A stretch of 64,000 bases of DNA from contig JARUXA010000008.1 of NCBI GenBank assembly GCA_030433805.1, forward strand, positions 124,001 to 188,000. The letters are read 5' to 3'. Shown one piece after another: positions 9,643 to 18,980 of the stretch. A model generated the notes under the pieces. That model did not search any database. It was given only the letters and a program-made list of their open reading frames with translations, and was not told the DNA's origin. The number at the start of each line of letters is the position of its first letter. Position 1 is the stretch's first letter. This DNA is from Sphingomonas sp. PsM26. GTDB lineage: Bacteria; Pseudomonadota; Alphaproteobacteria; Sphingomonadales; Sphingomonadaceae. The translations under genes and the position numbers were made by a program.

Positions 9643-10227
9643 ATGATCCTCGTCATCGACAATTACGACAGCTTCACCTGGAACCTCGTCCATTATCTGA
9701 TGGAATTGGGGACCGAAGTGAAGGTCGTCCGCAACGACGCGCTGACCGCTGCCGAGGCAATGGCCAGCAATGCGCAGGGGTTCCTGATCTCGCCCGGTCC
9801 CAAGACGCCGACCGAAGCCGGCGTCTCGCTCGACCTGGTCGCGGCATGCGCGGACTCGGGGCGTCCGTTGCTGGGCGTGTGTCTCGGGCATCAGGCGATC
9901 GGCCAGCATTTCGGCGGATCGGTCGTGCGCGGTGGGTTGATGCACGGCAAGACCTCCCCCGTCACGCATGACGGCAGCGGTGTGTTCGCAGGGCTCCCCT
10001 CGCCGTTCACCGCGACGCGCTATCATTCGCTGATCGTCGAAGACATGCCCGACACGCTCGTCGCCAACGCGCACGCCGATGACGGATCGGTGATGGGGGT
10101 CCGCCACCGCACGCTGCCGATCCACGGCGTTCAGTTCCACCCGGAAAGCATCGCAACCGAGCACGGCCACGCGATGCTCGCCAACTTCCTCGCAGACGCC
10201 GGAATCACCGGCAAGGCACAAGCGTGA
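9643..10227 (+). CDS. trpG: Anthranilate synthase component II (glutamine amidotransferase)
   Basis: A 194-residue class I glutamine amidotransferase that supplies ammonia to TrpE. The triad is visible: Cys80 in LLGVCLGHQ, and His166 and Glu168 in GVQFHPES. The start at 9643 gives the usual N-terminus [14 protein letters not shown]; an in-frame TTG at 9607 would add 12 unrelated residues. The trpD start overlaps the stop (GTGA). Whether it also serves aminodeoxychorismate synthase (PabA role) cannot be told, but the trpD-trpC context favours tryptophan synthesis. Confidence 0.96.
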   Translation: MILVIDNYDSFTWNLVHYLMELGTEVKVVRNDALTAAEAMASNAQGFLISPGPKTPTEAGVSLDLVAACADSGRPLLGVCLGHQAIGQHFGGSVVRGGLMHGKTSPVTHDGSGVFAGLPSPFTATRYHSLIVEDMPDTLVANAHADDGSVMGVRHRTLPIHGVQFHPESIATEHGHAMLANFLADAGITGKAQA

Positions 10228-11219
10228 GCACGCTCGCCCTGCTTCCCGATCCGACCAGCCCGCTCAGCCGTGAAACCGCGGCACAGGCGTTCGCCGACCT
10301 GCTCGACGGGCATGTCACCGACGAGGCGATCGCGACGTTCCTGATCGGCCTGACCGAACGCGGCGAGACCAGCATCGAGATTGCTGAGGCCGCGCGCGCG
10401 CTCCGCAATCGCCTGATCCCGATCGCCGCCCCTGCTGGTGCGATCGACGTGTGCGGCACGGGCGGCGACGGGCATCATACGCTCAACGTGTCGACCGCGG
10501 TGTCGCTCGTCGTCGCGAGCACTGGTGTTCCCGTCGCCAAGCACGGCAATCGCGCTGCGTCCTCCAAGGCGGGTGCTGCCGATACGCTGGAGGTGCTTGG
10601 GCTCGACATGGACCGGGCGGGCGCGAACGCCGAGGCGAGCCTGCACGAGATCGGCATCGCCTTCCTGTTCGCGGCCAATCATCACCCAGCGATGCGGCGC
10701 ATCACCCCGATCCGGCAGAAGATCGGACGCCGTACGATCTTCAACCTGATGGGGCCGCTCGCCAATCCGGCGGGGGTCACGCGGCAGCTGATCGGGATCG
10801 CACGCCCCGATTACGCCACGACCTACGCCGCCGCGCTCGAACAACTAGGGACCGAGGCCGCGCTCGTCGTTTCGGGCGACGAAGGGCTCGACGAGATTTC
10901 CTGCGCCGGTCCGACGCTCGCCGTCAGCATCGGCACCGCGACTGTGCCGGAGCGCATCAGCCCCGAGGATGCGGGACTGCCGCGCCATCCCATCAGCGCG
11001 ATCGTCGGCGGAGACCCCGCGTACAACGCCGCCGCGCTGCGCCGCCTGCTAAGCGGCGAGACCGGCGCATATCGCGACGCGGTGCTGGTCAACGCCGCTG
11101 CCGCACTCATCGTCGCCGGAACCGTGCAAACCTTGACGGAAGGCGTGCAAATCGCCGCCGAAGCGCTGGATTCCGGTGCTGCAAACGCCCTGCTTGATCG
11201 CTGGATCGCTTACCCATGA
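10224..11219 (+). CDS. trpD: Anthranilate phosphoribosyltransferase
   Basis: A 331-residue enzyme that joins anthranilate to PRPP, the second step of tryptophan synthesis. The glycine-rich PRPP loop [15 protein letters not shown] and the anthranilate/PRPP block [18 protein letters not shown] are intact, as is the Mg-binding region around the GDEGLDE segment. It starts with GTG overlapping the trpG stop by 4 bases, and its own stop overlaps the trpC start, so trpG, trpD and trpC are probably translated in coupled fashion. Confidence 0.97.
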   Translation: MSTLALLPDPTSPLSRETAAQAFADLLDGHVTDEAIATFLIGLTERGETSIEIAEAARALRNRLIPIAAPAGAIDVCGTGGDGHHTLNVSTAVSLVVASTGVPVAKHGNRAASSKAGAADTLEVLGLDMDRAGANAEASLHEIGIAFLFAANHHPAMRRITPIRQKIGRRTIFNLMGPLANPAGVTRQLIGIARPDYATTYAAALEQLGTEAALVVSGDEGLDEISCAGPTLAVSIGTATVPERISPEDAGLPRHPISAIVGGDPAYNAAALRRLLSGETGAYRDAVLVNAAAALIVAGTVQTLTEGVQIAAEALDSGAANALLDRWIAYP

Positions 11220-12001
11220 CCGATATCCTGAACCGCATCCTCGAAACCAAGCGTGCCGACGTCGCCGCGCGCAAGGCGACGATCCCGATGGCCGAACTCG
11301 ACGCGCGCATCGCCGCGCAGACCAAACCGCGCGGTTTCCGTGCGGCGCTCGACGCGCGCGCAAAGACGGGCTTCGCGCTGATCGCCGAAATCAAGAAGGC
11401 CAGCCCCTCCAAGGGCCTGATCCGCGAAGATTTCGATCCTCCCGCGCATGCCGCCGCCTATGCCGCGGGGGGTGCCACCTGCCTGTCGGTGCTGACCGAC
11501 GAAGCGTGGTTCGAGGGCTCGGACGCGTATCTCCTCGCGGCGCGCGGCGCGTGCGACCTGCCGGTGTTGCGCAAGGACTTCATGGTCGACCCGTGGCAAG
11601 TGCCCGAGTCGCGCGGGATCGGTGCGGATGCGATCCTGCTGATCATGGCGGCGCTCGACGACACACTCCTTGCCGAAATCGAGGCGAGCGCGATCGAGTG
11701 CGGGATGGACGTGCTGGTCGAAGTGCACACGCAGGACGAGATGGAGCGCGCGATGAAGCTCAAGTCGCGCCTGATCGGGGTCAACAACCGTGACCTGCGC
11801 ACCTTTACGGTGGATTTCGCCCGGACCTACGAACTGGTCTCGAAGGCGCCCAAGGATTGCACCTTCGTCGCGGAAAGCGGGCTGACCACGCGCGCCGACC
11901 TCGACGCGATGGCCGAACACGACATCCGCTGCTTCCTGATCGGCGAGGCGCTGATGCGCCAGCCTGACGTCGAGGCCGCGACGCGGAGCCTCGTCGGATG
12001 A
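11216..12001 (+). CDS. trpC: Indole-3-glycerol phosphate synthase
   Basis: A 261-residue TIM-barrel enzyme that closes the indole ring. Family landmarks are present: [13 protein letters not shown] (catalytic Lys), [13 protein letters not shown] (second Lys), LVEVHTQDE (Glu), [10 protein letters not shown] and VAESGL. It is monofunctional, not fused to TrpF as in enterics. The start overlaps the trpD stop and the stop overlaps moaC (both ATGA), an arrangement I know from other alphaproteobacteria (trpGDC-moaC). Confidence 0.97.
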   Translation: MTDILNRILETKRADVAARKATIPMAELDARIAAQTKPRGFRAALDARAKTGFALIAEIKKASPSKGLIREDFDPPAHAAAYAAGGATCLSVLTDEAWFEGSDAYLLAARGACDLPVLRKDFMVDPWQVPESRGIGADAILLIMAALDDTLLAEIEASAIECGMDVLVEVHTQDEMERAMKLKSRLIGVNNRDLRTFTVDFARTYELVSKAPKDCTFVAESGLTTRADLDAMAEHDIRCFLIGEALMRQPDVEAATRSLVG

Positions 12002-12465
12002 GCGGCCTGACGCATCTGGACGAAGCCGGCGCGGCGCACATGGTCGACGTCGGCGGCAAGACGCCGACTCGCCGCGAAGCGGTAGCACGCGGGCGGATTG
12101 ACATGGTGCCCGAGGCAGTTCGCGCGATCCGCGACGGTAGCGCGATCAAGGGCGACGTGCTTGCGGTCGCGCGCGTTGCGGGGATCATGGGGGCGAAGAA
12201 GACCAGCGACCTGATCCCGCTGTGCCACCCGTTGCCGCTGACGCGCGTCGCGATCGATCTGGTGGTCGATGATGAAGGCGTGGTGGCGACCGCGACGGCC
12301 GCGACCGAGGGCAAGACCGGGGTCGAAATGGAGGCGCTGACCGCGGCGACGGTCGCGCTGCTGACGATCTACGACATGGCCAAGGCGATCGACAAGGGCA
12401 TGACGATCCGGGATATTCAGTTGCTTACGAAGCTGGGCGGCAAGTCGGGCGACTGGAAGCGCTAG
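11998..12465 (+). CDS. moaC: Cyclic pyranopterin monophosphate synthase MoaC
   Basis: A 155-residue molybdenum-cofactor enzyme that converts the MoaA product to cyclic pyranopterin monophosphate. Conserved blocks are [18 protein letters not shown] at the N-terminus, [16 protein letters not shown] in the middle (catalytic and substrate residues) and [20 protein letters not shown] near the end (active-site Glu and Asp/Lys region). It is the last gene of the trpGDC cluster. In several relatives moeA and lexA follow; here the unit is cut off by a REP-like repeat and the minus-strand wrbA. Confidence 0.97.
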   Translation: MSGLTHLDEAGAAHMVDVGGKTPTRREAVARGRIDMVPEAVRAIRDGSAIKGDVLAVARVAGIMGAKKTSDLIPLCHPLPLTRVAIDLVVDDEGVVATATAATEGKTGVEMEALTAATVALLTIYDMAKAIDKGMTIRDIQLLTKLGGKSGDWKR

Positions 12466-12497
12466 GCGGCGTACCGGTCGCTTTCCTTACACTGGCT

Positions 12498-12604
12498 GCT
12501 TCCCCGGCGAAGGCCGGGGCCCAGTAGCGCAGGCGGAAGTAACGGAGCGATGCAGCCAGCCTTCTACTGCTTCGCTACTGGGCCCCGGCCTTCGCCGGGG
12601 AAGC
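12498..12604. repeat. Paired inverted REP-like repeat (BIME-like), copy 1
   Basis: Two 31-bp arms, 12498-12528 and 12574-12604, are perfect reverse complements. Each arm begins GCTTCCCCGGCGAAGG and ends CCCAGTAGC, and each is itself palindromic (CCCCGGC with GCCGGGG). The 45-base spacer is unrelated sequence. Similarity continues weakly outside the arms (TTACACT upstream, AGTGTAG downstream). The same unit recurs at 43894-44000 and 44200-44304. It sits between convergent moaC and wrbA, the usual place for REP elements, and may also act as a 3'-end structure. Confidence 0.9.
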
Positions 12605-12672
12605 GCGAAGTGTAGGGTAGCTTGGCAATCGAAGAACGGGAGAGGCAGCTCAAGCCGCCTCCCCCCTCGCCC

Positions 12673-13275
12673 TTACCCGAACAGCTTAGCCGCGGTCTCC
12701 GCGATACGCTTGCCCTGGTAGCGCGCGCCGTCGAGTTCTTCCTGCGCAGGCTGGCGGCTGCCGTCGCCGTCGGCGATCGTCGTCGCGCCATACGGCGTAC
12801 CACCAAGCACCTTCTCGACGCCCATCTGCCCCTTGAACCCATAGTCCAGGCCGACGATCGTCATGCCGTGGTGCAGCAGGTTGGTGATGATCGAGAACAG
12901 CGTCGTCTCCTGACCGCCATGCTGGCTTGCGGTCGAGGTGAACGCACCGCCGACCTTGCCGATCAGCTTGCCGCCGAACCACAGCCCGCCGGTCGTATCC
13001 CAGAACTGGGCCATCTGCGCGGGCATCCGGCCATAGCGCGTCGGCGCACCGACGATGATCGCGTCGTAATTGGCCAGCGCGTCGGGGCCTTCGATCAGCG
13101 GGTGCGCAGTGTCGGTCTTGAAGTGGGCGGCTTCAACGACGTCCTGCGGCGCGGTTTCGGCGACGCGGCGAATATCGACTTCGGCACCAGCCGAGCGAGC
13201 GCCCTCTGCGACCGCGTCCGCCATCTGCTCGACGTGACCGTAGGACGAATAATAGAGCACGAGAACCTTAGCCAT
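12673..13275 (-). CDS. wrbA: NAD(P)H:quinone oxidoreductase, WrbA type
   Basis: A 200-residue flavodoxin-like enzyme that reduces quinones by two electrons, protecting against semiquinone and electrophile stress in the cytosol. The FMN phosphate loop is [12 protein letters not shown] at residues 8-19. The further FMN contacts [13 protein letters not shown] and [12 protein letters not shown] are typical of type IV oxidoreductases, including WrbA. The start ATG at 13275 is preceded by a GGAAG-like ribosome site. It lies 40 bases downstream of the pirin gene on the same strand and is likely co-transcribed with it. Confidence 0.95.
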   Translation of the reverse strand: MAKVLVLYYSSYGHVEQMADAVAEGARSAGAEVDIRRVAETAPQDVVEAAHFKTDTAHPLIEGPDALANYDAIIVGAPTRYGRMPAQMAQFWDTTGGLWFGGKLIGKVGGAFTSTASQHGGQETTLFSIITNLLHHGMTIVGLDYGFKGQMGVEKVLGGTPYGATTIADGDGSRQPAQEELDGARYQGKRIAETAAKLFG

Positions 13276-13315
13276 GGTGACTTCCTTCTGTTTGATTTGA
13301 GAGACTTGATAACGC

Positions 13316-14014
13316 TTACTGAGAGTCGACGAGAACCAGTTCGGCGTCCTCGATCGCGGTGATCGTTACGGTCTGGCCGCCGTCCATCGCAGCGCCATCG
13401 CGTGCCTTGAACGTCTCGCCAGCGATTTCGATCACCCCGGTCGCCGGCACGAGATAGGCATGCCGCCCCGGCAGCACCTCATGCGTGATCGTCTCGCCAG
13501 CGCGGACCATCGCTGCAAGCACACGCGCCTCGGCGCGGATCGGCAGCGCATCCTTGTCCTCCGAAAAACCGCTCGCCAGCGTCACGAACTGGCCCGAACG
13601 ATCGTCCTTGGGGAAAGGCTTCGCACCCCAGGAGGGCGACCCGCCGGTACGGCTCGGCTCGATCCAGATCTGGAAGATCGTGGTCTGCTCGCTTTCGAGA
13701 TTATATTCGGCATGCCGCACGCCCGTCCCCGCGCTCATCACTTGAACGTCGCCGGCACCCGTGCGGCCTTCGTTGCCGAGCGAGTCCTTGTGCGTGATCG
13801 CGCCTTTGCGGACATAGGTGATGATCTCCATGTCGCGGTGCGGATGCGGCGGAAACCCGCTGTTGGCGGCGATCTCGTCGTCGTTCCACACGCGGATCGC
13901 GCCCCAGCCCATCCGGGCGGGCTCGTAATAGTTCGCGAAGGAAAAATGATGCCGCGCATTGAGCCAGCCGTGGTTGGCGTGCCCCAGGCTTTCAAAAGAC
14001 CGTTTCTCGATCAT
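13316..14014 (-). CDS. Pirin family protein (bicupin)
   Basis: A 232-residue pirin-like protein with an N-terminal cupin that carries the metal-binding set [15 protein letters not shown] (His-x-His near residue 44) and the later HAEYN / GTGVRH motif, and a C-terminal cupin-like half. Some bacterial pirins have quercetinase activity; others modulate enzymes. The start at 14014 has GGAG 7 bases upstream; an in-frame extension to 14110 lacks this and would run into the operator region. It is divergent from the LysR gene and upstream of wrbA, so a redox-responsive pirin-wrbA unit controlled by that regulator is likely. Confidence 0.92.
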   Translation of the reverse strand: MIEKRSFESLGHANHGWLNARHHFSFANYYEPARMGWGAIRVWNDDEIAANSGFPPHPHRDMEIITYVRKGAITHKDSLGNEGRTGAGDVQVMSAGTGVRHAEYNLESEQTTIFQIWIEPSRTGGSPSWGAKPFPKDDRSGQFVTLASGFSEDKDALPIRAEARVLAAMVRAGETITHEVLPGRHAYLVPATGVIEIAGETFKARDGAAMDGGQTVTITAIEDAELVLVDSQ

Positions 14015-14082
14015 GCTACATCTCCGGGAGGAACCCAGCGTTCCGTTGCGGCCAAGATAGGCGTTTCGATCACGCGGTAAAT

Positions 14083-14108
14083 GGAAACGCTGGAAACCGA
14101 TCGTTTCC
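14083..14108. promoter_or_regulatory. Candidate LysR operator between pirin and LysR genes
   Basis: The 130-base divergent intergenic region contains GGAAAC at 14083-14088 and a dyad GGAAAC-N5-GTTTCC at 14092-14108. The same half-site is thus present three times within 26 bases. LysR proteins normally bind dyads in the divergent promoter of their target, so this is the best operator candidate for the gene starting at 14145. Assignment is by position and symmetry only. Confidence 0.5.
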
Positions 14109-14144
14109 AAGGCTACAGTTCAACGGTTGGGGGAGAAGGTCACG

Positions 14145-15047
14145 ATGCGGCTGCCTGATCTTGAAGCATGGGCGATCTTCGCGAGCGTGGTGGAACACCG
14201 GTCGTTCAGCGGTGCCGCGGATGCGATCGGCGTCTCCAAGGCGACCGTGTCGAAAGCGGTGACACGGCTGGAGGCGCATCTCGGCCAGTCGCTGTTCCAT
14301 CGCACCTCCCGACGGCTGACGCTGACCGAGAACGGCAAGGGTCTGGCGGAACATGCCGCGCGGATCCTGGCCGAGGCCAATGCCGCGGAGGAAGCCGCGC
14401 TGGACGCGGCGAACGCGCCGACCGGCCTTGTCCGGGTCGCCGCGCCGATGTCGCTCGGCCTGCTCGCGATCGCGCCGGTCATCGCTGACTTTCTCGTGCT
14501 CAACCCCGGGATCGAGATCGACCTGCATCTGTCTGATGCGCGGGTCGATATTGTCGCAGAAGGGTTCGACATCGCGCTGCGAATCGCGACCTTGCCCGAC
14601 AGCTCGCTGCGCTCTCGCAAGCTCGCGGACATGCGGATGCACGTGGTCGCCGCCCCTGCCTATCTTGCCCTACACGGCCGCCCGACCCATCCCGGGCAGC
14701 TCGGCGAGCACCGCTGCTTCGCCTATACCAACGTCACCGCGCCGTGGCGGTTCGTCGGGGCCGACGGCACCGAAGTCTCGGTCCGGCTCAACGGGCCGCT
14801 CGCGACCAACAGTGGGGAAGCGATGCTTCCGGCGCTGCGTCGCGGGCTCGGAATCGCGATGCTGCCCGAATTCATCGTCGCGGAGGATCTCAAGGCGGGC
14901 CGAATCGAGATCATCCTGGCGGATTGGGCACCGCATACCGGCGCGTTGCATCTGATGACGCCCCCGGGCACGTTGCGACCCGCCCGGGTGGAGGGATTGA
15001 TCGCTTTCCTTACCGACCGGCTCAAACAGATCTGTGTCCAGCCGTGA
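14145..15047 (+). CDS. LysR-family transcriptional regulator
   Basis: A 300-residue LysR regulator. The N-terminal winged helix-turn-helix covers residues 1-60 (LEAWAIFASVVEHRSFSGAA, then VSKAVTRLEAHLGQSLFHR). The rest is the periplasmic-binding-like effector domain. The start ATG at 14145 has GGAG 9 bases upstream; an earlier in-frame TTG at 14127 sits on that site and is less likely. It belongs to the subgroup resembling DsdC/AaeR-like regulators that often sit beside pirin or quinone reductase genes. The probable target is the divergent pirin-wrbA unit; the effector is unknown. Confidence 0.93.
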   Translation: MRLPDLEAWAIFASVVEHRSFSGAADAIGVSKATVSKAVTRLEAHLGQSLFHRTSRRLTLTENGKGLAEHAARILAEANAAEEAALDAANAPTGLVRVAAPMSLGLLAIAPVIADFLVLNPGIEIDLHLSDARVDIVAEGFDIALRIATLPDSSLRSRKLADMRMHVVAAPAYLALHGRPTHPGQLGEHRCFAYTNVTAPWRFVGADGTEVSVRLNGPLATNSGEAMLPALRRGLGIAMLPEFIVAEDLKAGRIEIILADWAPHTGALHLMTPPGTLRPARVEGLIAFLTDRLKQICVQP

Positions 15048-15060
15048 CTCGATACGACTC
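15046..15060. promoter_or_regulatory. Two GANTC (CcrM) methylation sites upstream of ctrA
   Basis: GACTC occurs at 15046-15050 and again at 15056-15060, about 140 bases before the ctrA start. GANTC is the target of the cell-cycle methyltransferase CcrM in many alphaproteobacteria, and in Caulobacter a GANTC site in the ctrA P1 promoter times its firing to hemimethylated DNA. The first site overlaps the LysR stop codon. A regulatory role here is inferred from that precedent. Confidence 0.5.
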
Positions 15061-15085
15061 GAAACGCATCGGGTAATGCCCCGGA

Positions 15086-15100
15086 TTAATTGCAAATTAA
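15086..15100 (+). promoter_or_regulatory. CtrA box TTAA-N7-TTAA upstream of ctrA
   Basis: An exact match to the full CtrA recognition pattern: TTAA at 15086-15089, seven bases, TTAA at 15097-15100, 93 bases upstream of the ctrA start. This predicts direct autoregulation, as at ctrA P1/P2 in Caulobacter. A further TTAA occurs at 15125-15128 within GAGGTTAATAG. Confidence 0.75.
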
Positions 15101-15193
15101 CCTTTTGCCTTCATTGATGTTGAGGTTAATAGTTACTGCGAAGGTTGGTCGGGCCAAGGGAGGTACCGAAGCCTTGGAACGGGGAACAGCAAG

Positions 15194-15898
15194 ATGCGTG
15201 TGCTGCTGATCGAAGACGAGCCGACGACCGCCAAGGCGATCGAGCTCATGCTGACGACCGAAGGCTTCAATATTTACACTACCGATCTTGGCGAAGAGGG
15301 CCTCGATCTTGGCAAATTGTACGATTACGACATTATTCTGCTCGATCTCAACTTGCCCGACATGCACGGCTACGACGTGCTCAAGCGGCTGCGAGTCGCA
15401 CGCGTGCAGACCCCGGTGCTGATTCTCTCAGGCATCAACGAGATGGATTCGAAGGTCCGCTCGTTCGGGTTTGGCGCGGACGATTATGTGACCAAGCCGT
15501 TCCACCGCGAGGAACTGACGGCGCGGATCCATGCCGTCGTGCGGCGGTCGAAGGGTCACAGCCAGTCGGTGATCCGGACCGGCAAGCTTGCGGTCAATCT
15601 CGATGCCAAGACGGTCGAGGTGGACGGTTCGCGCGTGCATCTGACGGGCAAGGAATATGCGATGCTCGAGCTGCTGTCGCTGCGCAAGGGCACCACGCTG
15701 ACCAAGGAAATGTTCCTCAACCACCTGTATGGTGGAATGGACGAGCCCGAACTCAAGATCATCGACGTGTTCATCTGCAAGCTTCGCAAGAAGCTCAGCA
15801 TGGCATGCGAAGGCGAAAACTACATCGAGACCGTCTGGGGCCGTGGTTACGTGCTACGCGAGCCCGATGAGATGATCAGCTCGGCCGAAGTCGCCTAA
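15194..15898 (+). CDS. ctrA: Cell-cycle response regulator CtrA
   Basis: A 234-residue OmpR-type response regulator that is the master regulator of polar, motility and division genes in alphaproteobacteria. The receiver domain is residues 1-115 with phospho-acceptor Asp51 ([10 protein letters not shown]), acidic pocket Glu7-Asp8 and the conserved Lys in TKPFHRE. The DNA-binding winged helix is residues 125-230. It is nearly identical to Caulobacter CtrA through [17 protein letters not shown] and [15 protein letters not shown]. The protein ends in EVA, compatible with a ClpXP-type C-terminal tag. AAGG and GGGG purine stretches lie upstream of the ATG at 15194. Confidence 0.97.
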   Translation: MRVLLIEDEPTTAKAIELMLTTEGFNIYTTDLGEEGLDLGKLYDYDIILLDLNLPDMHGYDVLKRLRVARVQTPVLILSGINEMDSKVRSFGFGADDYVTKPFHREELTARIHAVVRRSKGHSQSVIRTGKLAVNLDAKTVEVDGSRVHLTGKEYAMLELLSLRKGTTLTKEMFLNHLYGGMDEPELKIIDVFICKLRKKLSMACEGENYIETVWGRGYVLREPDEMISSAEVA

Positions 15899-15930
15899 CG
15901 TACCTTTTCCGGTTTCAACGGGACGGTCAG

Positions 15931-15959
15931 GCCGGAAGATGATCGCATTATCTTCCGGC
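15931..15959. terminator. Hairpin downstream of ctrA
   Basis: A perfect 10-bp stem (GCCGGAAGAT at 15931-15940 with ATCTTCCGGC at 15950-15959) and a 9-base loop, 33 bases after the ctrA stop. It lacks a T-tract, so its strength as a terminator is uncertain. The rest of the interval up to 16140 shows no gene; it must hold the promoter of the phosphodiesterase gene. Confidence 0.6.
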
Positions 15960-16140
15960 AGCGACTTCCCGCGCGCCCCTGAGACGTCTGCTTATCCGCC
16001 AGGTTTATGACGCGAAAACAGCTATTTGCGTGACATTCCGTTTACCATACGTCACGCTTTGGTCATGTCCGCAACCTAGCATGTGAAAATCGCCGGCTGC
16101 GCATCGACTGCGGCCGACTAGGAATTTTTGGGGCTATCCT

Positions 16141-18312
16141 ATGAAGATGCAATCCGCATGGGCCGCATTGTGTGCGACCAGTCTCGTCCTGTCGGGCTGC
16201 GGCGGCGGCGGTGAGAGCGAGGCTACACCCGCCCCGGCCCCCGCGCCTGCCCCTACGCCGACACCGACCCCAGCCGCGGGTGCGGTCCGCACGATCGTGA
16301 TGGTATGGGATGGGCTGCGTCCCGACGACGTGAATGCAACCGATACGCCCAACCTGCTCGCGTTGCAGCAGGGGGGCGTCAACTTCCAGGACAACCACTC
16401 GACCTATCCGACGTTCACGATGATGAACGGATCGTCGTTCGCGACCGGGTCCTTCCCGAAGACGTCGGGCTTCTACGGCAACACCGTCTGGACGCCGCCG
16501 CAGGGCACGGGCAACACTATCCCGGCCGGCAAGACCGCCACCGGCGCGACGCAGAGCTACAGCGACCCCGTCTTTACCGAGGATTATCAGGTCCTTTCGA
16601 CGCTGAACGACTATTACGGGGGTCAGCTGCTGCTGGTGAAGAGCCTGTTCGCGACCGCGCAGGCCGCCGGGCTCACCACGGCGGCGATCGGCAAGTCGGG
16701 GGCCGCCTTCATCCAGGATCTCGGCAAGGGCGGACTATTCCTCGACGAGAATACGGTCATGCCGCGCAGCCTCGCGACCGAACTGCAGACGGCGAACATC
16801 CCGCTGCCCGCGAACGTCGTCAACACCTACGCAGGCGGCGAAGCCGTCACGCTCGCCGGGACCAACGGCAACCCGACCGGCCGCGCAGGCTACGTCACGT
16901 TCGACACCACCGCTTATGATCCCGGCGGCACGATCGCCATCGCTGCGCGCGACTCGAGCGACGAAACGCAGGGCGCGCCCGAGGATGCCGCGAACAAGTA
17001 CATGCTCAACGTCTTCACGTCGTACATCCTGCCGCAGAAGAAGCCGATGCTGTCGGTCATCTGGTTCCGCACCCCCGACAATGTCGAGCATGGCTATGGC
17101 CCCGGCAGCGCGAACGGGAACGCGGGTCTGCGGTCGCAGGATGCGCGGCTCGGTGAGTTGATGGCGGCGCTCAAGGCGCAGGGTCTCGACACCACCACCA
17201 ACATCGTCGTCGTGTCCGATCACGCGCATTCCAGCGTGTCCGGCCCGCTCAACCTGTATCCGCTGCGGACGATCAATCCGTCGACATCCGCGCCCAACGG
17301 TCCCACCGTCAACGGCGCGACCAGCGGCACCAGCGCCGCCAGCCTCGGCGGGATCAATCCGTCGGGCTATTCCTTCTCGGGCGACGTCCGTTCGGCCGAT
17401 CTGCTGACCTATCGCGGCTTCCGCGCGTATGACGGTGCAGGCTGCTCGACCAGCGCGATGTACGGCATCTCGGCGACCGGCACGCCCACCGTTCCGGTGC
17501 GGCTCGATACGTCCGGCTCGGTCTGTGGTGCGGCCAACACCCGATATCAGGCGATCAGCGCGACGGGCACGTTCCGCGTCCCTGCCCCCGGCAGCCTGCC
17601 GACCAACGGCATCGTCGTCGCAGCGAACGGCGGATCGGATTACTTCTATGTCCCCAGCCACGACCTGACGACGATCCGCAACCTCGTCACCTTCCTGCAG
17701 CAACGCGAGGAATATGGCGCGGTCTTCGTCGACAGCCGCTATGGCGCGATCCCCGGCACGCTGCAGATGAACCAGGTTAACCTGGAGAACGCCAACCGCA
17801 GCGGCAACGGCCAGCCCGATGTCGTCGTGTCGTTCAACTGGGACGATCAGGCGGTCGTCCACGGCAAGACCGGGATCGAGTTCTCCAGCGTCGGCGGACA
17901 GCGCGGGATGCACGGCAGCTTCAGCCCGGTCGACGTGCGCAATACGCTGATCGCATCGGGTCCCTCGTTCCGCAAGGGCGCCACCGTGACGACGCCGACG
18001 GGTAACGTCGACGTCGCGCCGACCGTCGCCTATCTGCTGCGGCTGGCGATGCCGCAGGCCGACGGGCGCATCATCAACGAAGCGTTGCTGTCCCCCGCAA
18101 GCGGTGCGACCCCGACCGTGGCGGCCTCCTCGATCTCGCCGAGCGCGCCCGCGACCGGTCTGTCGTTCGAGACCCCGCTCGATCCGACGGGACGGACGCG
18201 CGACACGTCATTGCCGCTCGGCACCTATACGATCACGTTGCAGGTCAAGGACCTGACGATCGACGGAAAGACCTATCGCTACTTCGATTACGCCAAGGCG
18301 ACGCGCCAGTGA
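16141..18312 (+). CDS. Lipoprotein of the alkaline phosphatase superfamily (type I phosphodiesterase-like)
   Basis: A 723-residue exported lipoprotein. The signal peptide ends in the lipobox LSGC (Cys20), followed by a Gly run and a Pro/Ala/Thr linker (about residues 27-45) that would tether the enzyme to the membrane. The catalytic domain begins at TIVMVWDGLRPDD (first metal Asp), with the probable nucleophilic Thr in STYPTFTMMNGSS, then TPDNVEHGYG (Asp/His), VVSDHAHS (Asp-His) and RGMHGS (last His). These are the metal and nucleophile positions of nucleotide pyrophosphatase/phosphodiesterases. The substrate is unknown. An insert at roughly 380-500 is not explained by the core fold. Coupled to the next gene. 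Confidence 0.85.
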   Translation: MKMQSAWAALCATSLVLSGCGGGGESEATPAPAPAPAPTPTPTPAAGAVRTIVMVWDGLRPDDVNATDTPNLLALQQGGVNFQDNHSTYPTFTMMNGSSFATGSFPKTSGFYGNTVWTPPQGTGNTIPAGKTATGATQSYSDPVFTEDYQVLSTLNDYYGGQLLLVKSLFATAQAAGLTTAAIGKSGAAFIQDLGKGGLFLDENTVMPRSLATELQTANIPLPANVVNTYAGGEAVTLAGTNGNPTGRAGYVTFDTTAYDPGGTIAIAARDSSDETQGAPEDAANKYMLNVFTSYILPQKKPMLSVIWFRTPDNVEHGYGPGSANGNAGLRSQDARLGELMAALKAQGLDTTTNIVVVSDHAHSSVSGPLNLYPLRTINPSTSAPNGPTVNGATSGTSAASLGGINPSGYSFSGDVRSADLLTYRGFRAYDGAGCSTSAMYGISATGTPTVPVRLDTSGSVCGAANTRYQAISATGTFRVPAPGSLPTNGIVVAANGGSDYFYVPSHDLTTIRNLVTFLQQREEYGAVFVDSRYGAIPGTLQMNQVNLENANRSGNGQPDVVVSFNWDDQAVVHGKTGIEFSSVGGQRGMHGSFSPVDVRNTLIASGPSFRKGATVTTPTGNVDVAPTVAYLLRLAMPQADGRIINEALLSPASGATPTVAASSISPSAPATGLSFETPLDPTGRTRDTSLPLGTYTITLQVKDLTIDGKTYRYFDYAKATRQ

Positions 18313-18977
18313 TGCGCGTTTCCCGCATCGTTCCGGCACTTCCCCTGCTTGTCTTGATCCCGGCGCTGGCTCTGGCCGCCCCGCCGCCGCGTGCAGGGTC
18401 GTTCGACGCTACCTTCGCGGCAAAGGGCGAGCCCGCGTCGCTCCATTATCAGGTGCTGTACGTTTCCAACGGCGCGCTGCATCGCCTAGACGTGTGGCGC
18501 GACGGCGACCGCCGCATCAAGCGTGTCACGGATGGCGCGCTTGCCACATATGCCACGCGGAAGCCGGGAGAGGTCGGCTACACGTTCAAGGTGCTCGACC
18601 TGAAGCGCCGGATCAGCACGGTGATCGACCGGACCAACCTGTATCGGATCGGGCAGTTCACCGACTGGTACGATCTCGGTCACGGGTTGCGCCATCCCAA
18701 GGGCGCGTACCGCCTGGTGGCGTCGCGCGCTGCGCCTGCGGGGATGCCGCGGATCGGACGGGCGTGCCGCTGGTACGATCTGATCGAAGGCTCGCGCACG
18801 ACGCACATTTGCTGGGACAATGCGGTAAAGCTGCCCCTGCTCATCGCCCCCGCAGGCGGCGCGCCGGTGTGGCGCGTGCGGGCGATCGATCAAGGGCGGA
18901 TCCCCGCCACCACCTTCGTCGCCGACGATCGCGGCTTCATCCGGAACGATGCAAACCGCGATATCGAAGCCGACTGA
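18312..18977 (+). CDS. Exported protein of unknown function, partner of the phosphodiesterase
   Basis: A 221-residue secreted protein. The ATG at 18312 overlaps the stop of the phosphodiesterase gene by one base; a GTG at 18309 is also possible. Residues 1-20 form a signal peptide (PALPLLVLIPALALAA). The mature part is rich in Arg and aromatic residues and contains two cysteines (RACRWYDL and THICWDN) that could form a disulfide. I recognise no domain. Coupling to the lipoprotein suggests it acts with it in the envelope, for example as a substrate-binding or processing partner; that is inference. Confidence 0.7.
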   Translation: MRVSRIVPALPLLVLIPALALAAPPPRAGSFDATFAAKGEPASLHYQVLYVSNGALHRLDVWRDGDRRIKRVTDGALATYATRKPGEVGYTFKVLDLKRRISTVIDRTNLYRIGQFTDWYDLGHGLRHPKGAYRLVASRAAPAGMPRIGRACRWYDLIEGSRTTHICWDNAVKLPLLIAPAGGAPVWRVRAIDQGRIPATTFVADDRGFIRNDANRDIEAD

Positions 18978-18980
18978 TCG

